64,000 nt of DNA, taken from contig JAUIKS010000031.1 in assembly GCA_030430565.1 (NCBI GenBank), forward strand, positions 62,001 to 126,000, written 5' to 3'. Under the pieces are notes generated by a model. The model did not search any database and was not told the origin of the DNA. It was given only the letters and a program-made list of their open reading frames with translations. Of the stretch, positions 24,728 to 32,290 are shown piece after piece (the first letter of the stretch is position 1; every line of letters starts with the position of its first letter). Source of the DNA: Polyangia bacterium. Its GTDB lineage: Bacteria; Myxococcota_A; Polyangia; Nannocystales; Nannocystaceae. Made by a program: the position numbers and the translations under genes.

Positions 24728-25963
24728 ATGCCGGACGCAGCGCCACCCACAGACGCTCACGACGCAGCTTCACCCGCCCCGGCGCTCGGGGACCGCGGAC
24801 TGTTTCCGACCCTGGAGCTCGTCGCGTATCTCAACCACGCCGCGATCTCGCCGTTCTCCAAGCCGGTCGCCGACGCGCTCCGACAGGTCGTCGCGGACTA
24901 CTCGCGCCAGGGGCTGCACGCGCTGTTCCCCTGGCTCGACAAGCGCGAGCAGCTGCGCGCGCAGCTGGCGACGCTGATCGGCGCGCGCGCGCCCAGCAGC
25001 GTCGGCCTGACGACCAACACCAGCCACGGGATCACCAGCGTCGCGCTCTGCTTCCCGTGGCGCGCCGGCGACCGGGTCGTGCTCTTCACCGGCGAGTTCC
25101 CGGCCAACGTCACCCCGTGGCAGCGGGCCGCTGAGCTGTTTCAGCTCGAGGTCGAATTTCTGCCGCTGGCGCCCTACCTCGCGGCCGACGGGCAGGGCCT
25201 GCAGCAGCTCGAGGACGCCCTGCGGCGCCGCCCCGCCCGCCTCGTCGCGGTCTCGGCCGTGCAGTTCCAGACCGGGCTGCGCATGCCGCTGGCCGCGATG
25301 GCGCGGATCTGCCACGAGCGCGGCGCCGAGCTGTTCGTCGACGCGATCCAGGGCTGCGGCGCCGTCCCCTTTGACGTCGAGGCCGACGCGATCGACTACT
25401 TCACCGCCGGCGGTCACAAGTGGCTGATGGGCCCCGAGGGCACCGGCTTCCTCTACGTCCGGCCCGAGCGCGCGCGCGCGCTGGTCCCCCGGACCGCGAG
25501 CTGGATCAGCCACGAGGAGCCCTTTCAGTTCCTGTTTGAAGGGGCAGGTCACCTCCGCTACGACCGCGCCATCAAGCAAGACGCGCGCTTCGTCGAGGGC
25601 GCCGCGGGGAACACCCTCGGCCTCGCCGGCCTCGGCGCCGCCGTCAGCCTGCTCTCGCGGCTCGGCGTCGACGCGATCTTCGAGCACACCCAGGGCTACC
25701 TCGACGCGCTCGAGCGCGCGCTGCGAGGCCGCGGCTTCTCGAGCCTCCGCGCGCCCCAGCCGGCCGCCCGGTCGGCGATCCTCAGCGTGCGCCCGCCGGC
25801 GCCGCACACCGCCGTGTCCCTGCAGCAGCGGCTCGTCGCCGCCGGGATCTCGTGCACCACGCCCGACGGCCTGCTGCGCTTCGCGCCGCACTGGCCGAAC
25901 AACGCCGCGCGCGAGCTCCCCCGCGTGCTCGCGGCGCTCGACGAGGCGCTCGAGTCGCGCTGA
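24728..25963 (+). CDS. class V aminotransferase family PLP enzyme
   Basis: A 411-residue fold-type I PLP enzyme of the cysteine desulfurase/kynureninase/isopenicillin-epimerase branch. Visible features: LNHAAISPFSKPVADAL at the N-terminus, SSVGLTTNTSHGITSVA (phosphate-binding region), LFVDAIQGCGAVPFDV with the PLP-ring Asp, and the lysine in FTAGGHKWLMGPEGTGFLY. The substrate cannot be fixed from sequence; desulfurase, epimerase or lyase activity are possible. A much longer frame upstream is an artefact over the lipoprotein gene on the other strand. The nitroreductase gene begins 21 bp after the stop, so the two are probably co-transcribed. An AT-rich patch lies at 25528-25547. Confidence 0.85.
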   Translation: MPDAAPPTDAHDAASPAPALGDRGLFPTLELVAYLNHAAISPFSKPVADALRQVVADYSRQGLHALFPWLDKREQLRAQLATLIGARAPSSVGLTTNTSHGITSVALCFPWRAGDRVVLFTGEFPANVTPWQRAAELFQLEVEFLPLAPYLAADGQGLQQLEDALRRRPARLVAVSAVQFQTGLRMPLAAMARICHERGAELFVDAIQGCGAVPFDVEADAIDYFTAGGHKWLMGPEGTGFLYVRPERARALVPRTASWISHEEPFQFLFEGAGHLRYDRAIKQDARFVEGAAGNTLGLAGLGAAVSLLSRLGVDAIFEHTQGYLDALERALRGRGFSSLRAPQPAARSAILSVRPPAPHTAVSLQQRLVAAGISCTTPDGLLRFAPHWPNNAARELPRVLAALDEALESR

Positions 25964-25984
25964 CTTTGGCAGGCTGTCAGGAGT

Positions 25985-27163
25985 ATGCCGCCCTCCGAGA
26001 TCTCTGACCTCTTCAGCCTGTCGGACTTCGTCGTGCAGCGCCCGAGCCCCTCGCAGGGCGCAGGCCTGGGCCCCTGGACGCTGCAGGCGCACAGCTTCCC
26101 GCGCGGCGGCCCGCTGTCCGAGCAGCTGCGCTTCGCGCTGGGCTACGCCCTGCTCGCGCCCTCGATCCGCAACACCCAGCCCTGGCGCTTTCACCTGCGC
26201 TGTCACGACGACCGCCGCGCGCGCCTCGAGCTGCGGCTCGACCGAAGCCGCGTGCTCGCGGTCGCGGATCCCGACGGGCGCGCGGCCACGATCTCCTGCG
26301 GCGCGGCCCTCACCGCGCTGACCCTCGCGCTGTCGCAGCTCGGGCCGATCCCGCACACGCTCGAGCTCCTTCCGAGCGATGACGACGACGCACTGCTCGC
26401 GCGCATCCACGTCGACACGGGCGCGCCCGCGCCCGCGCCCCTGCCCCCCGAGTCGCAGTGGATGTTCCAGTGCCTCCCCAAGCGCCGGACCCTGCGCGGA
26501 CCGATGGCCGCTCGCCCGATCTCGGCGCGCCTGCTCGAGCGCCTGCAGGCCGTCGCGACTCGAGACGGCGTCTCGCTGCACCCGCTGCTGCCGGGCGACC
26601 CACGCCGCGCCGCGCTCGTCGAGCTCATCGAGGAGGGCGAGGCGCTGCAGGCCGCCGACCTGGCCTTCCAAGCCGAGCTCGCGCGCTGGACCCTCAGCCC
26701 GGGCGCCGCGAGCGAGGGCCGCGCCAGCGGTCTGCGCCCCGACCCCGGCGGCCGGACCTTCGCGACGATCCCGACCGAGGCCGAGGGCCCCGCGGCGCGC
26801 CCCCGACCGGCGCGCGGCGAGGATCTGTCCGAAGGTTCACCCGTCATGGCGATCCTGGCGACCGAGCGCGACACGCCGCGCGACTGGCTGCGGGCCGGCG
26901 ACGCGCTGCTGCGCCTGCTGCTGCGCGGCCGCGTCGACCACGTGTGGGCCTCGTACTTCGGCCAGCCGCTCGAGCGCCCGGCGCTGCGCCGCCGCCTCGC
27001 CGCGCTGCTCCACGAGCTTCCTGAAGAGACACTTAATACGACCCCTGAAAACACCCCGAACCCGCTCCACCCCCAGGTGGCGCTGCGGCTCGGGCACGGC
27101 GGCGAGGTCCCCCCCAGCCCCCGCCGCGCGCTCGAGGACGTGCTCGAACAGGAGACCGCGTGA
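25985..27163 (+). CDS. Acg-family nitroreductase-like flavoprotein
   Basis: A 392-residue protein of the nitroreductase fold. The signature YALLAPSIRNTQPWRF near residue 60 is typical of the Acg subgroup, and the two half-domains seem fused in one chain as in that subgroup (second FMN-site region around HVWASYFGQPLERPALRRRL). Acg-type proteins bind FMN but some are thought to sequester rather than reduce. Position between a PLP enzyme and a lipoprotein gives no clear substrate. The last 40 codons contain an AT-rich stretch with unusual codons (27016-27050). The stop TGA overlaps the GTG of the next gene. Confidence 0.75.
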   Translation: MPPSEISDLFSLSDFVVQRPSPSQGAGLGPWTLQAHSFPRGGPLSEQLRFALGYALLAPSIRNTQPWRFHLRCHDDRRARLELRLDRSRVLAVADPDGRAATISCGAALTALTLALSQLGPIPHTLELLPSDDDDALLARIHVDTGAPAPAPLPPESQWMFQCLPKRRTLRGPMAARPISARLLERLQAVATRDGVSLHPLLPGDPRRAALVELIEEGEALQAADLAFQAELARWTLSPGAASEGRASGLRPDPGGRTFATIPTEAEGPAARPRPARGEDLSEGSPVMAILATERDTPRDWLRAGDALLRLLLRGRVDHVWASYFGQPLERPALRRRLAALLHELPEETLNTTPENTPNPLHPQVALRLGHGGEVPPSPRRALEDVLEQETA

Positions 27164-28506
27164 CCCGACTCCTCCCCCCACTCCTCCTCCGCGCGAGCGC
27201 GCCGCTGCTGACGCTCGCGCTCCTGACGGGCTGCCAAGGTCCTGGCGCGCCGTCCCAGCCAGCTCCGAAGATCACGAAGTCGGCGCCCGAGACGAAGACC
27301 AAGACCGCGCCGCCTGAGACCAACGCCGAGCCGACCGCGACCGAGACCGGGCAGAAGCCCGCCGAGCAGGCGGCCCCGGCCACGCTCACGCGCGCGGAGG
27401 TCCCCCTCTGCGACAAGGCGAGCGCCGCGCTCACGCAGCTGCGCACGCTCCCAGCCGACGCGACCGCCAAGCAGCGCAGCGCCGCCGCCAGCGACCCCGC
27501 GCTGCTCGAGCTGCTCGCCCACACCGACACGGTCACGGGGCGCGCGGACAAGGCCAGGCTGACCGCGAGCGAGACCGCCGCGGGGGACGAGCGCGCGGCC
27601 GAGGCGCTCGCGCCCGCGCTCGCGTTCTGGATGCGCAACCGACTCGCGGACGCCGCCGATGACAAACGCCCCACCGTCGATCGACTCGCGAGCTGGGACG
27701 CGGCCGCCTGCGCCTGGGAGCAGCTGAGAACCAGCGCCACGGTCCAGCTCGGGCTCGTCGCCCGCGACCCCGAGCGCGCCAGCCTGCCCGCGCAGACCTT
27801 CGACGACACCCACCTCCCAGTCGCCGATGAGTTCATCCTCAGCGCCTTCATCCGCGGCCGCGAGGCGCTGACGAAGCCGGCCGACGCCCACGAAGAAGAG
27901 GAGCTCGAGCTGATCCTCCAGCCCGCGCGCCAACAGATCGAGAAGACCTTCTATCGGCTCGTGCACCGCAGCGTGCTCGCGGGCGCCCGCGCTGACGCCT
28001 CCGAGCGTGAGCAGCGGCTCGGGCTCCTCGCGTTCGCGCTGATCGAGGATCGCCTCAAGGACAAGAACACCCCGGGCATCGCGCGCGTCAAGCAGGCGCT
28101 CGCGGACCCCTCAAAGCGCGTGCCCTCGGGCTCGGTCGACATCCGCCGCGAGCTGAACGTCGCGTTCGCCAAGCGCACGCGCAAGTACTGCTCCGACGCG
28201 CTCGAGCACGCCGACCGCCCGCTCGCGCTGCGGCTCGCGAGCGCCAACGAGGGCGCCACCTACATGACGCTGATCCTCCCCGACATGGAGCGTCAGCTCG
28301 CTAAAGACGGCTTCGTTGTCGACGAGCACCGAGACGACTGGCGGGTCTTCGTCGAGCTGCTCGAGGACGCCGGCGAGCTCGAGGGCGGGACCCCCGACCC
28401 CGACGAGCTCGCCCGCGTCTCCGCCGAGCTGGTGCGCTGGAACTGCGCCTACCAGACCACGCTCGGCGTCCGCGAGTGCACCGCGACGGTCGACGAGCGG
28501 CCGTAG
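27160..28506 (+). CDS. lipoprotein of unknown function
   Basis: A 448-residue predicted lipoprotein: a short signal sequence (LLRASAPLLTLALLTGC) with a lipobox LLTGC, a Lys/Thr/Pro/Glu linker, then about 360 mainly helical residues. Conserved-looking parts include VPLCDKASAALTQLRTLPAD, ALAFWMRNRLADAADDKRP and a C-terminal Cys pair (NCAYQTTLGVRECTA). I do not recognise a family. GTG at 27160 overlaps the preceding stop by GTGA, implying translational coupling to the nitroreductase gene. Confidence 0.7.
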   Translation: MTRLLPPLLLRASAPLLTLALLTGCQGPGAPSQPAPKITKSAPETKTKTAPPETNAEPTATETGQKPAEQAAPATLTRAEVPLCDKASAALTQLRTLPADATAKQRSAAASDPALLELLAHTDTVTGRADKARLTASETAAGDERAAEALAPALAFWMRNRLADAADDKRPTVDRLASWDAAACAWEQLRTSATVQLGLVARDPERASLPAQTFDDTHLPVADEFILSAFIRGREALTKPADAHEEEELELILQPARQQIEKTFYRLVHRSVLAGARADASEREQRLGLLAFALIEDRLKDKNTPGIARVKQALADPSKRVPSGSVDIRRELNVAFAKRTRKYCSDALEHADRPLALRLASANEGATYMTLILPDMERQLAKDGFVVDEHRDDWRVFVELLEDAGELEGGTPDPDELARVSAELVRWNCAYQTTLGVRECTATVDERP

Positions 28507-28553
28507 GCTGCGCCCGGCTGGAACCAGCACCCGCCGCGGAGTACAACCGCGCG

Positions 28554-29312
28554 ATGTCCCTCATCACCGTCGACGGCGCGCCCATCGACCGCAGCGACGC
28601 GGGCCGACTGCTCGCGCGCCCGATCGTCCACCGCGAGCGCCCGAGCAGCCTCCTCGAGACCCTCATCTTCGCCTCGATCTCGCTGCTGATCGGCGGCTTC
28701 TTGGCCTTCGGCGCCGTCGTCTCGCTCCCGATCTCCGCCCTGCTCACGGCCAGCGAGGCGCTGCTCGCCGCGCTGTTCCTGTACCTGAGCTGGGGGTTTT
28801 GGCGCGACGCCGCGCGCGACCGCAGGCGCGCGCGCCGAGACCTCACGGTCACCTACGGGCTCGAGGACGTGCTCGTCGAGGCGCACGGCGAGCGCCGACG
28901 ACTGCCCCTCGACGACGCCTTCGAAGACGCCTTCGAAGACGCCTTCGCCCGCGAGCTCAAACCCACCGCCGAGCTCCGACACATCGTCGCGGTCCGCCAG
29001 GCGTTTCGCGGCGCCCCGGCCGACTCCCCGCTGCGCAAGGCGATGGAGTGGGCGGTCTGGATCTACATCGAGGATCACGACAAGACGCTGGAGCCGATCT
29101 ACGTCGCGCTCCCGCCCGAGGCCAAGCCCTACGGCTTCTTCGCCTCGGACCTGCGCGAGGACGGCGACGACATCGACGCCCTGCTCGCGCGCGGCGTGCC
29201 GGTCGTGCGGCTCGCGCTGCGGCGGACCCACGACGGGCTGCAGCCGGTCCTGCAGCGCCGCGCCGCCGCCCTGATCACGCGGCCGCTGTTTGGCTCGTCC
29301 AGGGCGAGCTGA
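28554..29312 (+). CDS. two-helix membrane protein of unknown function
   Basis: A 252-residue protein with two membrane helices (LIFASISLLIGGFLAFGAVVSL and ALLTASEALLAALFLYLSWGF) near the N-terminus and a cytosolic C-terminal domain (AVWIYIEDHDKTLEPIYVAL; LLARGVPVVRLALRRTHDG). A tandem 12-bp repeat encodes DDAFEDAFEDAF at 28914-28945. No family recognised. It is 47 bp after the lipoprotein gene and convergent with the potassium-channel gene, with only 4 bp between stops. Confidence 0.65.
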   Translation: MSLITVDGAPIDRSDAGRLLARPIVHRERPSSLLETLIFASISLLIGGFLAFGAVVSLPISALLTASEALLAALFLYLSWGFWRDAARDRRRARRDLTVTYGLEDVLVEAHGERRRLPLDDAFEDAFEDAFARELKPTAELRHIVAVRQAFRGAPADSPLRKAMEWAVWIYIEDHDKTLEPIYVALPPEAKPYGFFASDLREDGDDIDALLARGVPVVRLALRRTHDGLQPVLQRRAAALITRPLFGSSRAS

Positions 29313-29316
29313 GCGC

Positions 29317-30210
29317 TCAGCGGATCATCCGCCGACAGAACACGAACACGAACAGCGAGATCGCGAACACGCCGAGGAGCGACTCGATCCCCGCCAGCAG
29401 GCGCGCGCCGCCGACGGGCCTGATGTCGCCGTAGCCCAGGCTCGTGAAGGTCACCACGCTGAAGTAGAGCGCGTCGAGGAAGTCGCCGTGCACGCGCCCG
29501 CTCGAGCTCTGCAGCTCGAGCAGCGTGTAGGCCACCGCGAAGCCGACGATGATGACGAAGAAGGCGAGCACCGAGCGACCCGGGCGCTCGCCGTAGCCGC
29601 ACAGCAGCCACAGCGCCGTCAGCCACGCGCGCTCGCCCAGCGGCGCGAGCCGGCGCTGCATGTCCATCTCGCGCTCGTAGAACATTCCGGAGGTGTTGTA
29701 GTCCCCCTGGTGCTTGTACAGCTCCTTGAAGTGCCGGTAGGTCTCGTCGGCCTTGACGTACTCCGGCGGCGCGCACAGCTCGTACTCACAGCGCAGCCCG
29801 AGCTTGTGGTGCGCCGGCAGGCGGACCTCGACGAACAGGCACTCGTACCACAGGCAGCGGCGCAGGCTCTTGCAGCGGCTGAAGTTCACGCGCTTGAGCA
29901 CCGTGCCTTCGAAGTTGACCCCGTCGAGGGTCGAGAAGTCAAAGCCCACCTGGTCGAGGCGCGCGTCGTGGAACGACGCGCCCGTCAGGTCGGAGTCGCG
30001 CAGGTTCTTGAGCGCGAGCTCGATCCCGTCGAGGCACGCGCCGCGCAGCTGCAGCCCCGAGATCCGGACCACGCCGGCCTCGTCGAGCGCGCGGAAGGCC
30101 GCGAGCAGCGGCTCGCGCGGCTTGCCCTCGCGCGGGGCGTGCAGGACGCAGCGCGTCGCCCCGTCTTCGGCGGGCAGCGGGCAGCCCTCGGCCGAGCACC
30201 CCGTGTCCAT
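29317..30210 (-). CDS. pentapeptide-repeat two-transmembrane potassium channel
   Basis: A 297-residue fusion. An N-terminal Cys-containing segment (CSAEGCPLPAEDGATRCVLH) precedes pentapeptide repeats at about 50-125 (GLQLRGACLDGIELALKNL, DSDLTGASFHDARLDQVGF, DGVNFEGTVLKRVNFSRC). After a linker come two membrane helices (SVLAFFVIIVGFAVAYTLLEL and LLAGIESLLGVFAISLFVFVF) flanking a pore loop YFSVVTFTSLGYGD, whose TSLGYGD is a variant of the K+ selectivity filter. This is an Ion_trans_2 (KcsA-like) pore. The pentapeptide helix may regulate or oligomerise the channel (inference). Convergent with the previous gene. Confidence 0.85.
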   Translation of the reverse strand: MDTGCSAEGCPLPAEDGATRCVLHAPREGKPREPLLAAFRALDEAGVVRISGLQLRGACLDGIELALKNLRDSDLTGASFHDARLDQVGFDFSTLDGVNFEGTVLKRVNFSRCKSLRRCLWYECLFVEVRLPAHHKLGLRCEYELCAPPEYVKADETYRHFKELYKHQGDYNTSGMFYEREMDMQRRLAPLGERAWLTALWLLCGYGERPGRSVLAFFVIIVGFAVAYTLLELQSSSGRVHGDFLDALYFSVVTFTSLGYGDIRPVGGARLLAGIESLLGVFAISLFVFVFCRRMIR

Positions 30211-30310
30211 GCACGGCGATGGTACCGCGGGCGCCCGCGCGACGACGCGCCCGCGCGCGCGGACATGCGCGAAGAGACCTGCTCAAACGAACATATTAAA
30301 GAGACTGCGC

Positions 30311-32290
30311 TCAGGCCTGCAGAGCCGCGAGCGCCAGCTGGACGTTGTGCTCGTGGAGCTGGCGCGCGTCGTGGACCCCGAGCCCGAGGCGGACCGCCCG
30401 CCGCAAGAGGCTCGCGCACTCGAGCAGGCGGTGAAACGCGGCCGCGCGCTCGTCCTCGAGGGTCCGCAGGCGGTCGAGGCCCGCGTAGATCTCGTCGCGC
30501 TTGTGCTTGGGGTCGCCGCGCGCCTCGCTGACCGCGAGCGCGCGGACCATCGCGCCCTCCTGCAGGCCCTTGAGGTCCTTCGTGATCTGCGTGATGCGCC
30601 GCGCGAGCTGCTCGATCAGCCCGATCAAGGGCTCGACCGGCTCGGTGAGCATGTCGACCTCGGCGGCCTGCCCCAGGATCGACGCGCGGTGGTCGACCAG
30701 GCGCTGGACCAGCAGCGCGAGCTCGCCGATGTGACTGCGCACGTCGCTGGGCGTGTCGTCGGTGAGCAGCGCGGCGAGGCGCGAGACCAGCGGGTCCGAG
30801 GCCGGCAGGGCCGCCGGCGCGACGCGCAGTCGAAACATCGCCGGCGCGTTGTTCTGGGTGCTCGCGTGCATGCTGCGGTTCATCAGCACGCCGCCGTAGA
30901 TCAGCAGCGGGATCGCGACCATAAAGCCCAGCCACGCGGTGATGACCGAGCCGACGCCGATGCCCGCGAAGATCCCCCCCACGACCAGCCCCATCGCCAG
31001 CCCGGCCTCGCCCATGCCCGCGCCGCGGGCGAGCACGCGCACGTCGACGCCGGTCTCGCGCAGCATCCCCGCGAGCTCCTCGGCGGTCTCTTTGGACAGG
31101 TCGTCAAAGAGCCGCAGCGGCAGCGTGATCCGGCGCAGGCGCTCCTCCTCCGAGTACATGTTGGGGTCGCCGATGATGAACTCGAGCGCCGGCAGCGGGC
31201 CCTCGATGATCGACGCGAGCACCTCGTGCAGACGGCTCAGCGAGCGCGCGTCCTCCTTCACCGACATCAGGTCGATGGCGTAGCGCGTCTCGCCGCCGCC
31301 GCCCATCGTCGCGACGAGGTGCGAGAACTTGGTCGCCACGCGCCCGCACGCGAGGCACAGGCGCTGGCCGAGCTTGAGCGACTCGCCGCAGTGCTGACAG
31401 ACCGTGCGCTGCACGGCCAGCGCGAAGCTCGAGCCCTGCCCGCGCATGTACTGGGCGATCGCGGCCGCGCTCTCGGGGCGCTCCGCCGGGTCGTCCGAGA
31501 GGCAGCTGCGCGCGAGCGCGTCGAGCTCGGCCGGCACCTCCGCGCGCGTGCTCGACAAGGGCGGCAGCGTCGCGCTGTCGCGCAGAAACGCCGGGCCGTC
31601 GCCGAAGGGGAACGCGCCCGTGAGCGCGCGCCACAGGATCACGCCGAGCCCGTAGATGTCGGAGCGCTGGTCGAGGACGGTGCTGCGCAGCTGCTCCGGC
31701 GAGCCGTAGGCCGAGCCCTGCAAGAGCAGGCTCGAGGCCGTGTGGCTCGAGAGGATGTCGACGCGCGCGAGCCCGCAGTCGACGAAGAACACCCGGCCGT
31801 CCTCGACCCAGATCATCGTCCGCGGCGAGACCTCGCGCAGGACCCCGCCCTGCTTGTGCACGGCGTGCATCGCGTCGGCGATCGCGGCGATCAGCGCGCA
31901 CACGGCGTCGAGGGGCGCGGGCGCGTGGTGGGCGAGCCATTCCTCGACGACGATGCCCGAGAGCTCGAGGCGCGCGCGCCAGGGCGGCTCGGCCTTCGGG
32001 TCCTCGGCCTCCGCCTCGGACTCGGGACCGGTCGCGAAATTCGGGATCACGCTCACGGCCGCGAGCGCGGCCTGCCGCCGCAGGTCGCCGATATAGCGGC
32101 GCCGCAGCGACTCGTCGCGCGCGAGCTCGGGCGCGAGCTGACCGACCACCGCGTTGCGCCCGTCGGCCAGGCGAACGCGCCAGCGCTGCTCGCTGCCGAC
32201 ATCCTCCGGCCCGCCCGTGATGACGTGCTCAAAGGGCACAAACGACAGGCGCGCCGCGCCCTGCTGCGTACCGGTCGTACCTGCGTTCAC
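30311..32290 (-). CDS. membrane-anchored protein pseudokinase
   Basis: A 659-residue protein with a Hanks-type kinase fold lacking key residues. The usual HRDLKPxN is replaced by LREVSPRT (151-158), so the catalytic Asp, Lys and Asn are Glu, Ser and Thr. DFG is replaced by DCG (171-173), and no VAIK-type lysine is present. Fold-defining parts remain (GSAYGSPEQL, DQRSDIYGLGVILWRAL). A zinc ribbon (CQHC...CLAC) follows, then two membrane helices (MGLVVGGIFAGIGVGSVITA, LGFMVAIPLLIYGGVLM) and a C-terminal coiled coil. This is the same order as in the active kinase encoded directly upstream, to which it is coupled by a GTGA overlap. It probably binds or regulates that kinase. Confidence 0.85.
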   Translation of the reverse strand: MNAGTTGTQQGAARLSFVPFEHVITGGPEDVGSEQRWRVRLADGRNAVVGQLAPELARDESLRRRYIGDLRRQAALAAVSVIPNFATGPESEAEAEDPKAEPPWRARLELSGIVVEEWLAHHAPAPLDAVCALIAAIADAMHAVHKQGGVLREVSPRTMIWVEDGRVFFVDCGLARVDILSSHTASSLLLQGSAYGSPEQLRSTVLDQRSDIYGLGVILWRALTGAFPFGDGPAFLRDSATLPPLSSTRAEVPAELDALARSCLSDDPAERPESAAAIAQYMRGQGSSFALAVQRTVCQHCGESLKLGQRLCLACGRVATKFSHLVATMGGGGETRYAIDLMSVKEDARSLSRLHEVLASIIEGPLPALEFIIGDPNMYSEEERLRRITLPLRLFDDLSKETAEELAGMLRETGVDVRVLARGAGMGEAGLAMGLVVGGIFAGIGVGSVITAWLGFMVAIPLLIYGGVLMNRSMHASTQNNAPAMFRLRVAPAALPASDPLVSRLAALLTDDTPSDVRSHIGELALLVQRLVDHRASILGQAAEVDMLTEPVEPLIGLIEQLARRITQITKDLKGLQEGAMVRALAVSEARGDPKHKRDEIYAGLDRLRTLEDERAAAFHRLLECASLLRRAVRLGLGVHDARQLHEHNVQLALAALQA

